Positions 10,901-22,127 are shown, numbered from the stretch's first letter. The stretch: DNA of 64,000 bases from Desmodus rotundus (GCF_022682495.2 NC_071391.1:125717896-125781895); one strand, 5' to 3'. Notes: generated by a model not told the origin, from the letters alone. Program-made: numbers and translations.

Positions 10901-13900
10901 GTTACAACTGAGAGGGGGAAGAGCTAATGGCATCTAATTATCCAGGAATGCTGCTAAACATGCTACAAAGCACAGAACAGTCCCCCACAACAAAGAATTA
11001 CCCTGTCCAAAATGTCAGCGGGGCCAACGCTGAGAAATCCTGAATCAGACATATAAGTGGAGAAGTCAAAAAGCAGTTGGGTATACAAGTCTGGAATTCA
11101 AGAGAGAAGTCTGGGCAGGGGGTGTGATTTGGAAATCACAAAAAGATGGTCTTCAAAGCCAGGGCTGAATGAGATCACCAGGGGAGTGAGTGCAGATGGG
11201 GAAGCATCTGGGTCTGGGGCACTCTCGCGAGAGGTCAGGGAGAAGGGGCTGAACAGGCAAAAAGGCTGAGAAGAAAAAAATAACCCCTGGATGGTGTGGC
11301 TCAATGGATTGAGTGCTGGCCTATAAACCAAAGGGTCACTGGTTCCATTCCCAGTCTAGGGCCCATGCCTGGGTTGCAGCCAGGTCCCCAGTGGAGGGAG
11401 CATGGGGGAGCACACACTGACGTTCCTCTCCTTCTCTTTCTCCCTCCTTTCCCCCCTTTCTAAAAAATGAATAAATAAAATCTTTCTAAAAAGAAAAAGA
11501 AAAAATGAGGACTGAGGAGGAGGTGTCAGGGATTTGGAAAGAGATGTGAGATAAAGTCACCCAGAGAGTGGGAGAGTAAACAGACTAGAGAAGTCCATTC
11601 AGTGCCCATATGAGGTGAAGACTATACAATGAGGCCAGTCATTCAGCAACCTGGATGAAGGTACAAAGTTCTCAGAGAGTGAGATTTAACCAGGTTTCTG
11701 GCTTTGCCAAACAAGTCAGATATGCCATCAGGGTAAGGGAATTGAGGGCATATGCAGGGAGTAACTCTGATGACTAGCTATGGGGTTTAAGCTTTGCAAG
11801 GAAGAAAAACACCAGGAAGTTGAGAGGCAGTGTAAAGGTAGTGGGATCAATGGATTATAGATTGGGGGGAACAGGAAAATTTGGAGGGCTGGGGCACTAA
11901 AGTGAATGAGGCTGAACACCAGGAGTGATCTGAGTGGGTGCATGCAGTTGAGACCATGCAGGGTTGAAACGATCAGTCTTGAAAAAAATCTAAGAAGTGA
12001 GTGGCTAAAGTAGAGAAGAATTCCAGAAACTGAGAAGTGAGATTGTTGGAAGATCAGCCACACGTGTTGGCAATTATGACAGGAGTAGTGGACAGAATGA
12101 GAGGTAGCAAAGGGAGCTAAAACCATCCATAAATAAGGAGGGCGAGCCCTAGGGTTGGTGGATGACTGCAACAATGGGGAAAAACAGGTCACAAAACTAT
12201 GTACGAGGTCTGTCCAGAAGAAGTTCAGCTGTTGTTAATATAATGAGAACAGTTCACACGACATCGATGTAACCTGGCAGCCAAGGAGAGTGGACTGGAG
12301 TGGGCAAACATGAATGATGACTTCACTGTACTACTCAGTGGGGGCACTGAGTGACGCCCTTGAGTGAGCATGTGTGCTGTGTGGCCACTGCATTCAAAAT
12401 GACTGAGCGAGTAGAGCAATGAATCTGCATCAAATTTTGAATTAAGCTTGAACACCCCTCTGTGGAAACTATTCAGATGATTTGGAAAGTTTTCCGGGGT
12501 GATGCGATGTGTGCAGTGCAAATAAAAGTGTAGCACAAACACTTCACAGATAGTCAAGAATCTGTTGAAAGTGATCCACGTGCTGGAAGGTCTGAAACAA
12601 GCAGAACACCTGAGAACGTTGAACGTGTTCGTGCTGCAATCAACAAGATCAGCGACTGACACCGAGAGAACCAGAAGCTGATCCGGGGATCCCCAAAACT
12701 ACTGCGTCCAAGATTTTGACACAGGATATTGCATGAAACATGTCATGGCAAAATTTGTTCTACGGCTTCTGTTACCAGGGCAAAAGGAATATCGTGCTGC
12801 AGTTGCTAATGACTTGATTCATGAGTCATGACCAATGAACCAGATTTCCTCAAGAAGGTCATAACTGGAGATGAATCGTGGGTCTATGGCTGTGATCCGG
12901 AAATGACAGCCCAGTTGTCCCAATGGAAGTCGCCTGCTTCTCCACGCCTGAAGAAGGTGTAGCAGCAATTCACAGCAAGACCAAGACCAGCTTAACTGTC
13001 TTTTTTGATTGGGAAGGTGCTGTCCCTCACAAGTATGCCACTCTAGACCAAACAATTGGCCGATAAGGAGTACTACCTATATGTTCTTCATCAATTGAGA
13101 GATGCAATACAACGAAAAGGCTGCAGCTATGGGCAACTGGTGATTGGAAGCTCCATCACAACGTACCCACTCGTGCATCATGTCTCGTGCAGTTTTTTGG
13201 CAAAACCTCAAATCACCCAGGTGATTCAGCCCCCCTACAGCACAGATTTGGCACCCTGAGACTTCTGAGTTTTCCCAAAACTAAAATCACCTTTGAAAGG
13301 GAAGAGATTTCAGACAGTCGATGAGATTCAAGAAAATATGAGGCAGCAGATGGAGATTCTAACAAAGGATTTTGCAGTGTTTTGAACAGTGGAAGAGACG
13401 CTGGCAGAACTGTGTGAGGTCCCAAGGTGCCTACTTCAAAGAGGACTGAGGTGTCACTGTCCAATGTACAGTGTTTCTTATATTTTGTATCTTCTTTAAT
13501 AAATGCCTTTCTCGTACTACGTGGCTGGATACTTCCTGGACAGATCTTGTTGTATGTGTGGAGAGAGCTGGGCCCACTTCTGTGCATACGCATATATCCT
13601 ACAATAAAAGTGTATTATTTTTCTGATAAGAAAAAATTATTGTAAAAATTGTAGGGCCATCTCAAATACTGTTTTTTTTTAAATTAAATGTATTGGGGTG
13701 ACATTGGTTAATAAGACTGTACAAGTTTCAAGTGCACACCTCTATACTACATCATCTGTGTACTGTATTGTGTGCCCGCCACCCACAGGCAGATCATCCT
13801 CCGTCACCACACGCGTGGCCCTCTTTACTTCCCCCCCACACACATTCAAATATATATACATGATTCTTTGATACAGATTCTCTAGTTGAGTTACATGCTT

Positions 13901-16900
13901 CGGAATCAAGGTGCTAAAATAGTAAAAACTTTCTTACAAATAATAAACGGCCCTAATGAGGTATAAAGTGAATATTCTACTACAAATTATGAAGCTTGAG
14001 ACAATGTCATTCTATCTTTTTTCCCAATCTTCGCCCGAACATATGTTTATTGGTTTTACAGAGAGAAGGCGGGGAGAAAGAGAAACAATGATGTGAGAGA
14101 GAATCGGTTGCCTCCCATATGCGCTCCAACAAGGGATTGAACCTGCAACCTAGGTATGTGCCCTGACCAGGAATCGAACCCACAACCTTTTGGTGTATGG
14201 GATGACACTCCAACCAACTGAGCCACTAGGCCAGGGCTCTGTCTTAATTAATAATAATAATGTATACTATATCTTCCTCAAATTCAAATTATTATTTTAC
14301 TGAGTTCTGCCATTAAAAAAAAATCAAGTTATGAGTTTTACTGGTGAGTAAACAATGGTTCATCTGGATATCTTTCCTCTTGTGAATATTTTTCTTTGAA
14401 ACAGAAAATTAGGAAAACATTGAATTCTCCCAGTTTCTGGAGCGCATTCCTTTGTGGGAGGTGGAGTGAGAGAGAGAGGAGAAAAAAAAGAAACAAAAAA
14501 ATATGTTTTCAGGTTTTATCCATCCCTCTGGGTAAGCCAAATTCTTTTGGTCTTTTAAACCTTTAAATTTTGCCTAATACCAACCTTCTGTATTTTCTTC
14601 TTTCAACAATGAGCCTTGGCCTACCCCCAGAAACCCCTAAAACAAGACGAAATGAAGCAGAAGGGAAGGAAACAATGGTGGGGAATGAGGAAGAATGATT
14701 TGGCACTGGACGTGGCCAGGACGATTTCACAGGAAGCATGGTGTCCCGATACCAAGACATAAAAGTTTAAGCCTAATTTAGTGCTTGTATTCATCCACTA
14801 AAGTGAATAGGATACGATTTACCCATTGAAATTTCATCACTCCGTCCTGTTGCAAAGCTACAAGTTGCAAAGCAGTAGGTGGGTTGGCATGTGGGATACA
14901 ATATGCACTCATCCCACAGAAAAATTCTTGTCTGCCCTAAAAACCACAACCACTTGTATTTAATTCAACTTCCAATTGCAATGCATTTCTTCTCAGATTA
15001 TCGCCAACGATATTCTCACAAGGTTGTGAGGACTGATATTATTACTAGCTTCCTTATAAGCAGGGGATATTAAGGCCCAAAGTCCTAAGTAACAAAGTCC
15101 AAGCCACAGCTCTGTCCCTTGAGCAGGCACTTGCCCCTCTGTGGAGACACAGCTCTTGGATTCCACCCATCCAAGCCCTGCCCCTCGTGTATGGCCAGAG
15201 CCACAGGGTAGGTTGGAAAGGGCACCGAGTTTGGGCTCAGAAGCCCTCAGTTAAAAAGTACTACCTCCGCTACTTATTCACTATGTACCTCTGAACAAGT
15301 TACTTAGCCCCTATTCGCCTCAGTTTACTTTCATGTAAAATGGGGATAACATCTGTTCTGCCTATTTCAGAATGCTTGGGAAGAACTGCTAAGAGACTAT
15401 ATATAGAAGCTCACAGTAAACTATTAAGAGCCCCATAAATGTCACATATTATTCAAAGTCCAGCTTGAGTCCTACTTCATCCAGGGAACCCTCCAACCTT
15501 TCAATCCAGCCTACACTGAGCTCTTCTCCTGGCATTTCCTGCTACACTATTTATCTCAGCATTGACTACATTCGCTCTTGGATTGTTATTCAAATACTTC
15601 CGAGTCGGGGAACGTCTTCCCTCCACAGAGCCCAGCGCTGCACCGTAAGCATAGCAGTGCTCTGTATTGGCAATGTCATGAATGAACTGGTGGAGCTGAG
15701 AGTGGAATCTTACCTTTCTGGTACCGTGGTGTGCTCACCTCCACAAGAAACTTTGGAAAAAGCTTTCCTATGGTGTATAGTTACATTCATGCTCTAATAA
15801 GGCTACTTACTCACTGAAAGGCAGAGTTTTCTCTTTACAAGAAGAGAGTACACTGTGTAAACTGCATAAAGAGACAAGAAGCATGGCCCAATAACATGAA
15901 TAAGTTCCCAGAGGCTCCCCCATTGGGGGAATCCTGCCAAAGTTCCTTCTAGAGGGAACATTTCCCCCCACGTCCTCCCCTTGGGAGAGGAGGCCTCACA
16001 GGGAGAAATCTTGCTGGACATACAGTCCGGCAGAAGTAACACCTGCTCGGGTGAGGTTAGTAGGGTAATAATATGGGTGCAACAATTTATAGTTTTAACC
16101 TGAACATTTCACCTAAAATGTCATATGGTGTGTTTGAGTGTGATATTGTTATGTTACAGAATTACATGCTTATGATTTTGTAACACAAGAGTTTATGATA
16201 AAAAGGGGGCATTATCTGTGCCAGACCCTGTATTTGCAAATTAGGCAGCCCTCGTTTGACTTCTGCGGCAAACAAGGCATCCTAAAGGTTGTTCATTCCT
16301 CCTGGGGAAGACAACTCTAAGTTACGTAGAATAGTTTCCCCAGAGCTCTTGGCAGCTTTCCCACCCAAACCCAGCTGTTAGTAGCGCTTTACCTGATCTT
16401 TAACCAGAGCGCTGGGGCTTGACCGTGGCTTGTCTTTGAATGAGTAAGTGGCCACTTGCTTCTTCAACAAGTCCAAGAAGTCAGGAGGCATGTACAGAGG
16501 AAGGTCATTCAGTACTGGGTTGTTTCGTTGCACAAGAGGTGGTTTTTTCCTTCCTTCATTTTTAAAATTATAGGTTGCAGCCACTGGATTTAATAGGGAT
16601 TCTTCAAGAAAAGTTTTCAAGTGGTAAGTGCCAGGGATAGGAGTAGTCTGTGGAAAATTGACACCATTTTTCAGGGCAGTGTGTAAACCGGCAACATCTC
16701 CAAAAGCAGCATTCTGGAAACGGTCGCTCCTAAGTGGCATTTCTCTTTGTTTTAAAGTTTAATAAAATTCTACTGAAATATAGTAAATGCTCTGAACAGA
16801 ATCATATTTCAAGAGAATCATGATTATTTCCGTTCTGAGACAACTACTGAGTTATTATAGCAAATGGATTATGGCTATAGTTGAAGTTTTAACTTCTCAA

Positions 16901-19900
16901 AAAGTAGCTCCATGGATACTTAAACTTGAGATTCAATTTGACTATAAATTCCAGGCCTCTAGTGAGACCACTCAGGATGTTTCTTGACTAAATAAAAGTT
17001 CTCCTGCCTCTCCTTTGTAGATGCTACATGTTCCCGTCTAGCCCTCAAGTGGGAAGCTAGAGGATAGTAACATGAAGCAGAGGATGAATTGGCAGAGCAC
17101 ATTGTCTAATTAGTCCAGTGAGGGGTTTGGTGCTTTCAAATCCCAAACCGCAATGCAGCTAAATGGCCAAACCTGAAAGTTTTGTCACTGATGCTCTTGT
17201 GGCCCTCTTTCCACTGAGTACTCAGCTCAGTTGCACTGTTAAAAAAAGAGTTCAGTTCCAAGAAGGCTTTGGCCCATGGGGCCCCTCTGTTATTGCAGGG
17301 TGTGGATAGGAAATACTTCTACAATATAGAAACAATGTCTCTTGAGAAGGGGATCTTCTGGTCATTTTATTTTCATATATCACCCCTTTGCTTTCATACG
17401 CTGACCATGTTAATGAAAGTTATCATAGGCTCTCTGCCGCCTAAGATAAAAACTGAAACCCAAAAACCTCTCCATAATGTATGTTTTTTTTTTTCTTATG
17501 TAATATTACCAAGCTCATCAACTGGGTTGGTATAACCCAGCCATTCTGTAAATCAGCTAGATTTCTAGAGTTGTTTTACTTTGCCAAGCTTTTAAATTAA
17601 AAATGTAGTTCCTCATTCACTTGCTAAAACTAAAATTACAAGTATAAAGTAAGGCCCACTGTTTTATTACGAATGAAGTATTAGTGACTTGAAGGCGAGG
17701 CTGAGTAAAATATTAATGAAATAATATGAATAAAAAAGAATGAAAATGTACATACTGTTAATGTTGATCTCCACCATCTTTCTCTTTCAAAAGATGATGT
17801 CTTCTGGGTTGGTTTCTATTAACAAACATAAAATATGCTTATTCATTTGAGAGGCAATTTCCTAGAAGTATAATTTGTAAATGACTTACTTGAATTAACT
17901 AATACCTGCACGAAATTGGTCAGCCTGAATTAAAATAAAAGCTACATTATGATCAATGTTGCCTTTCATATTTCTTTAAATGGCTACTTTTATGATTTTA
18001 ACTGCTTTTTAAATATCTAAGTCCTCCTTGGGGGAGTTAGAGCAATAAACATTCCCGTCTGACAGAGACACCGTAAGGGTAACTAGATGTGACAAAACTG
18101 CGTGTTCTTGGGAAGAAACGAGCTGTGTAATCCGAAACTGTATTATCATCATTGCTGTTCAGATTCACGGCTCAGTGCTTTTGTCCACGTTAGCAGGTGA
18201 AGAGAGCTTGTCCTCAGATGAGAATGAATAGGGTACATGGCAGATTTTGGTGCCAGGGACTGTGTAGATATTATGCTCTTACATGTTCTAGATGCTTTAG
18301 AAAACCTCAATTTAAAAGAGAATAATAAGGGCAATGAGCCTCCGCCTCCTCCCCTTCAATGACATCTCAATTCGCAGACAAGGCCTCCTGTGCTGTATTT
18401 ACCATTGACAGTGAACAACTCTTGGGCTGGTTTGGTGATTGTGATTTCAGGTCTGTCCCTCTTGCTATTTGTGTACATTCAAAAGGAAGAGAGAAAATAT
18501 ATGACAGTCATTTTCACTTAACTGATTTTTACTTCTAGCAGGTAAATGTAGCCAGCAGTGCAGGGGTGACCTCTATCCTGTACCTGGACATGCAAAAGGC
18601 TCCCCACATTCAAACTGAAGAGGAAAATGGAAATCTCTAATGAAGCTGCTGTGTGCATTTATGACTAAAAAGTGCTTGGATCGTTTACCTAAAAAAGTTT
18701 CATGGCTCAGGTGATTGTGCTGGGAACTCAAGATCGAAGTGTGTAGTCATCAGATTAACATATTGGGCTAAAAATTCCTGGAGATGAGGCAAACGTTGCC
18801 AATTGCCATTTCCTAGATTTATATGCATTATCAAATATATATCATATAAATATGGTATAGCCAGTTCTCTCAGCTTATCCAGCTAGCTGTGACACGAAAG
18901 AGTCAGAATGATAGAGGAGGAACCAGACAGAATTGGCCTTGAACTCCAGCTCTGCCACTTACTAGCTAAGAGCACTAGGCAAATTACTTACTGTTTAGGA
19001 GCCTCTGTTTCCTCTTAGGAGCATAAAATAAGGCATACTAGGGTTGGCATGAGAATAAGGCATTGTACATATAAACACTTGCGCCCACGACCAGTGCCCA
19101 GTAATAAATGGGAACTTTTATATTTAACATCTCATCTGCCAAATTGCACAGATTATTTTGGTACTTTTCAGTTTCCAAGGATGCTTTTGTCTTCCATAAT
19201 AAGTACTCTATACCCTTTTATTATTTTTCCACATCTGATTCAACCTCACTGAACATAGTTGTTCAGTTTTTTTTCCCTTTTGTGCTACTCCTACTAGGTA
19301 AAATCATTAAAATTTGACTTTCACTTTCATTTATAGTGCTTTTGTTATTAGTATGAAATATGGGTTATCTCAAGGAACAAGGCATTAAAAACAACAAACA
19401 ATTGAATCAGCAAAGCTTATATAATTCATTGTTCTTGTCTAGCAACTTATATCCACTGTACTTAAGAGTACCCCAAGAGCTTTAGTTTTACTATGAAATA
19501 TGAGCATTTCTCTAAAAAACATTGTTTCATACACACTAACGTCAATTTCTCCCTATATGTCCCCTTTATTAGATTTATACTGCAAGTCTCTGTTGCACAT
19601 TTTCAGTTACAGAAATCGAACTTTCCCAGGCATGTCAAGACAGGTCTCCCACCTCCACCTGGGCCAGGAAGATGAGTTGGGAAGGATGAGAGAGAAGTAA
19701 ACATGTTATATCCAAAGGAAGGTAACCGGCAGCTGCCGTTTTGTTTTGCCCAAGGCAGGTGATCTAAACTCCACCCATCCACCACTTCAAATTCGCTTTA
19801 GGGGTGAATCACTTTACAAAAGATAAACTAAACATCCCGCAACCATTAAAAACTAAACAAAGGTAGTTTTAAATATTTTATAAACAGTAAACTCAAAAAC

Positions 19901-20296
19901 CGTGTCCATAGACAAAAGAAAAAAATTCTCTAGACAAACAGGGGAAAACGAAAGGAATCTAATCACCCTATTAAAGCAGTTGTCCCGGGCGTTTGCAGTA
20001 GGGAGGGAATATATACACAAAACAGACGGCAAATCAGGATAAGGAAGTAGGGCAGAGGAAATGAAACGATAGAGTTTGAATAAAGATCAGAAGGGACCAC
20101 AAGGTGGTGAGAACAGGTAAGAGAAAACAGGGGGGGTGCGAAGGCCGGAGATTAGACACATGGGATTTGGCGCGCAAGAGCGGGACGGAGGGAAACGGTA
20201 GTTGGGAGCACCAGGGGTGGGCGGCGGTACCCAGGCCAGGACTACCTAACCACCCAGCCCCAAGTCTTTCCTTACTGCGGTGGACATGATGGCCAT
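4892..20296 (-). CDS. STPG4: STPG4 (C2orf61), sperm-tail PG-rich repeat protein 4, 5' part
   Basis: This is the overall span of the partial gene. Supported coding exons in transcription order are 20296-20254 (start, tentative), 17815-17756, 16647-16393 and 4956-4892; the C-terminal exons are off the left edge. Exons 17.8, 16.4 and 4.9 kb join in frame (phase 0/0/0) to give ...[17 protein letters not shown]...[14 protein letters not shown]..., which follows human STPG4 closely. The family carries short PGPG/PGxY repeats; STPG4 has been described as a gonad-expressed, nuclear chromatin-associated factor in mouse germ cells and early embryo. A human segment between the exon 1 homology and KPAQK (about 'GESFITAS') was not located, so exon 1's donor or a small exon is unresolved. 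CALM2 lies upstream on the same strand, as in human 2p21. Confidence 0.85.
5653..5786. repeat. AT-rich simple repeat inside the L1
   Basis: The repeat consists of variants of 'atatataaatatatttatat'. It interrupts the L1 ORF2 reading frame immediately after the FADD motif region and separates it from the next recognisable ORF2 segment. Confidence 0.8.
7263..7336. repeat. AT dinucleotide repeat within the L1 3' part
   Basis: Nearly pure AT sequence made of 'tatattataataatatatat' blocks. It is largely self-complementary and would form hairpins in single-stranded form. Confidence 0.8.
7631..8463. other. STPG4 intron sequence, no feature recognised
   Basis: No coding exon is recognised here. A segment near 7757-7830 recurs in diverged form at about 9029-9105 and is described in the findings. 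Confidence 0.5.
8464..8688 (-). mobile_element. Ves SINE with target-site duplication
   Basis: The minus-strand head 'ccctggctggtgtggctcag' sits at the right end and the A-rich tail (plus-strand tttttttaaagattttattc) at the left. Flanking copies of 'gctttctattta' (8447-8458 and after 8684) are a target-site duplication. The tRNA-like B box reads 'ggttcaattcc' on the minus strand. Confidence 0.92.
9262..9450 (+). mobile_element. Ves SINE with target-site duplication
   Basis: The copy begins 'ccctggctggtgggctcact', has the 'gcctgggttgtgggccaggt' core and ends in 'ctaaaaataaat'. It is flanked by 'cttgcaatagct' on the left and 'cttgcaatggct' on the right, a one-mismatch target-site duplication. 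Confidence 0.9.
10005..10218 (-). mobile_element. Ves SINE
   Basis: On the minus strand it reads 'gccctggctagcgtggctct' and continues through the tRNA-like head to the 'aggcaaccgcatattgatgt' region, with an A-rich tail at the left end. It is more diverged than the 8.46 kb copy. Confidence 0.88.
10815..11043 (+). mobile_element. MER20-like hAT-Charlie MITE
   Basis: The internal order 'ccagggaacatttggcaacg', 'ctggagacagtgttgttaca', 'aatgctgctaaacatgctac', 'aaagcacagaacagtccccc' and 'caacgctgagaaatcctga' follows the MER20 consensus as I remember it. The 5' part has a G-rich expansion at about 10823-10857. Confidence 0.75.
11284..11500 (+). mobile_element. Ves SINE
   Basis: It starts 'cccctggatggtgtggctca', carries the 'catgcctgggttgcagccag' core and a CT-rich stretch, and ends in 'aaaaaatgaataaataaaat'. 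Confidence 0.88.
12204..13552 (+). mobile_element. Mariner transposon, full length between TIRs, decayed
   Basis: The left end after a TA dinucleotide (12202-12203) reads 'cgaggtctgtccagaagaag'. The right end before TA (13553-13554), read in reverse complement, is 'caacaagatctgtccaggaa'. They match as terminal inverted repeats with small differences. The distance of about 1.35 kb is the usual mariner length. Insertion at TA is the hallmark of the Tc1/mariner superfamily. The interior encodes fragments of a mariner-type transposase (next entry). Confidence 0.9.
12399..13385 (+). pseudogene. Mariner transposase pseudogene
   Basis: From ATG at 12399 (MTERVEQ, then stop) the plus strand shows pieces of a mariner transposase in different frames. 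They include an N-terminal region ending [20 protein letters not shown] (about 12550-12610), then [14 protein letters not shown] (about 12861-12900) with the first catalytic aspartate of the TGDESW motif. [12 protein letters not shown] follows (about 13147-13185), where the family has the second catalytic aspartate (HHDNA-type motif). In-frame stops occur near 12420, 12470, 12530 and 12657, with frameshifts near 13050-13150. It cannot give an active enzyme. Several copied stops are C-to-T type changes, fitting neutral decay. Confidence 0.85.
13675..13860. repeat. L1-like repeat fragment
   Basis: 'attggggtgacattggttaa', 'agtttcaagtgcacacctct' and 'catcatctgtgtactgtatt' resemble a non-coding segment common in carnivore and bat L1 copies. 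The family is assigned from memory only. Confidence 0.4.
14036..14238 (-). mobile_element. Ves SINE
   Basis: The minus strand reads 'agccctggcctagtggctca', then a diverged head and the 'gggcacatacctaggttgca' core. The tail lies at the left end, where plus-strand 'atgtttattggttttacaga' replaces the usual poly-T. Confidence 0.8.
15200..15440 (+). repeat. MIR SINE copy
   Basis: It contains 'cgctacttattcactatgta', 'acaagttacttagcccctat' and 'tcagtttactttcatgtaaa atggggataac' in MIR consensus order. Confidence 0.65.
15445..15710 (+). repeat. LINE-2 3' end
   Basis: 'tcaaagtccagcttgagtcc', 'ccagggaaccctccaacctt' and 'ctgtattggcaatgtcatga atgaac' follow the L2 3' untranslated consensus order, diverged. 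Confidence 0.6.
16393..16647 (-). CDS. STPG4: STPG4 coding exon (PIPGTYHL exon)
   Basis: The 255-bp exon encodes 85 residues, phase 0 at both ends. The acceptor is ...ttttccacag before 16647 and the donor is CAG/gtaaag at 16392. The protein starts [20 protein letters not shown] and ends with ...[10 protein letters not shown]. By memory the human protein is nearly identical across this stretch (for example [18 protein letters not shown] and [18 protein letters not shown]). PIPGTYHL is the first PG-rich repeat of the family. An ATG further upstream in the same open frame (16740) is in the intron and is not the start. Confidence 0.93.
17756..17815 (-). CDS. STPG4: STPG4 coding exon (SSFERE-WWR exon)
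   Basis: The 60-bp exon encodes [20 protein letters not shown], with phase 0 at both ends. The acceptor is ...tttgttaatag before 17815 and the donor is ACA/gtatgt. Human STPG4, as I recall, has [20 protein letters not shown] here. It joins in frame to the 16.39-16.65 kb exon. The exon is too short to stand out as an ORF. Confidence 0.9.
18905..19090 (+). repeat. MIR SINE copy
   Basis: 'gaactccagctctgccactt', 'aggcaaattacttactgttt' and 'gcctctgtttcctcttagga' are in MIR order. Confidence 0.65.
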
Positions 20297-20311
20297 GACT
20301 GGGCAATCCAC
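20254..20311 (-). CDS. STPG4: STPG4 first coding exon (tentative)
   Basis: The minus strand reads (V)[19 protein letters not shown], which lines up with the human N-terminus MDQPAVATASTSIREDLVGG. Identities include D, P, A, S, T, R, D, L and G at matching spacing. At the human start position this genome has GTG (20309-20311), so the likely start is the ATG at 20294-20296 (MAIMSTAV) or the one at 20285-20287. The frame runs into TAG two codons beyond, so a donor must lie just before it. GG/gtggtt at 20253 is one candidate. It sits in a moderately GC-rich stretch suited to a first exon. Confidence 0.55.
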
Positions 20312-20480
20312 TGAGACCTCCTCAGTCTTTAGGCCGAGACTGGTGTCCGGTTGCCAGGAGGCACCCTCGCCACCCTCTCCCGAGCATGCGCAGGGGACCA
20401 GCTAAGTCTTTCTCCAGTGGTGGGGGAAGGGAGGTGGGCACAGACTTTGAAGCCCCGCGGGCTTAGCGTGGCGCAGAGAC
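20297..20480 (-). promoter_or_regulatory. STPG4: Probable STPG4 promoter/5' UTR
   Basis: The region immediately upstream of the putative first STPG4 exon is GC- and CpG-richer than its surroundings, with short GC-rich patches such as 'agccccgcgggcttagcgtg' near 20450. I see no clear TATA box. It is inferred from position and composition only. Confidence 0.35.
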
Positions 20481-21576
20481 GTACACCTGCGTTGTCAGAA
20501 AGCCGTCAGGTAAGTAACTGCACCAAGACTTTTAAAGACGGTTTGTGAAGGCTTGAGCATGCCATCATCTCCATCAGCCCTTTCGTAAATCACCAGCAAT
20601 CCCATACCCCCAGCAAAGGGGGCAGAATGCTTGGTAGGCATACTTAGCTTTAGGGCAAAAACGAGCCTTGGCACCCACTTTCTAAGATTGTTTCTAAGCT
20701 CCTTCAAATGAAAATTTTGTAGGTGTCACTTCTCTTGCCTGAAGTGGAGTGAGCACTAGACCCATGAGGCTTCACAATGAAACCACAGGCCACCTTTCCC
20801 TATCTGTACAGACCCTTTCCCTTCCCACCTCTCTTGATGTAGCATCTCAGCTTACAAACATTCACATCTTTAAAAACCAGCCCTCCCCTCAACCTTAGAT
20901 ACTTTAATTTCTCACAGCCCTGTGAAGTAGGTACCAATCCCACTGTATGAATGAGGAAAGAGGCTTCCTTGGACAATTTACTCAGCATACAGGAGTGGCA
21001 GAGTTCAAGTCCAGGTCTGACTCCGGTGCCCAAGTCCCCAACCACCATGAAATTTCTGCTCCCTTTTACAAACTTTCAAGAGTAGACTCAATTCTTTCAC
21101 CTCCCATATTTTCCTAAAACCCATCTTAATCTGACATGTACACACACGTGTCCATTAAAATTGTGCTTGCTAAACTAACCATCCAATGGCTCCATCCAAT
21201 GGGCATTTTTCAGCTCTTAGCTTTACCTCCATTTGTCATTGCTGCCCTGCTTACCCCACTCCCTCACTCCCGAATCCCTGTCCTCCCCTGACTACCAGAA
21301 CTTGAAGGTTTGCTGCCATTTGCTGTGATGTGTGCTTCTTTGTCTACCTCCCCATGAGTGATTATGATTAACTTGAGTAGAATGTTTGGACCCAGGCACA
21401 ATGTTCAATAAATATGGGCTATCATTGCCTTTAGGACAAATGCAAAATTTACAATCTAATCTCTCCTTTTCCATCAGAAGCTCACGCTTGATGTATGGAG
21501 TTGACCCTAGAAACCTGGGTTAAGGGCGCTGACACCACAGTTGAAAATTCATGCGTGACCTTTGGCCCAAACTTAA

Positions 21577-21823
21577 CTACAGTCCCTTGGTATCCACAAA
21601 CTGGTTCCAGGACCACCACCCCCCCCCCAGATACCAAAACCCTCAAATGCCTATGGCCCTTATGTAAGTAAGATGGCTTAGAACAATGCATACAATTGAC
21701 TTTCTGCATTCATGGATGTGAAACCCAGGGATATGGAGGGCCAACTATGTATTTATTGAAAAAAATTCATGTGTAAAGTGGACCCACACAGTTCAAACCC
21801 GTGTTGTTACAAGGTCAACTGTA
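21577..21823. mobile_element. Tigger/MER2-like DNA transposon fragment
   Basis: The left end 'acagtcccttggtatccaca' plus 'ctggttccaggaccaccacc' and the right end 'gggccaactatgtatttatt' then 'gttacaaggtcaactgt' match the two end types of pogo/Tigger-related non-autonomous elements in mammals. The middle is deleted or rearranged. Confidence 0.6.
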
Positions 21824-22127
21824 CCTGCAAACCCAAAACATGCCATCTTCACGTTCCTAGCCTCGCCATCTGGTAGCCCTTGACAGCCTGATACACCTTA
21901 AATTTCAGCTCCTCTGAAAAGTCCTTACACCTAACGCCCCTTGCAGCCCAAAGGGACCCCGTGCCTATCTTTATTGGAGGGCTCATTTTGATAACTTGTT
22001 CCCAATTTTAAATATCCAAAGCACAGGTTTTTGTCTCTAATTCTGGGCCCTTCTAATGCAGGATTAAGTTATTTATTGAATAATTGACCAGTTTTCCTCT
22101 CTATAAATAAAATCAGAGGATGGACTA

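Noticed and set aside
11728..12662. Minus-strand ORFs of 154 and 145 codons
   Set aside because: The second is antisense to the mariner transposase remnants; the first has no recognisable similarity and no exon-like boundaries.
16648..16740. ATG at 16740 as the start of a 120-codon single-exon gene
   Set aside because: The acceptor ttttccacag at 16648 and the in-phase upstream exon at 17756-17815 show that the 93 bp upstream are intron sequence.
20034..20306. 90-codon minus-strand ORF starting [15 protein letters not shown]
   Set aside because: It is in a different frame from the STPG4 N-terminal homology ([12 protein letters not shown]) and has no similarity I recognise.
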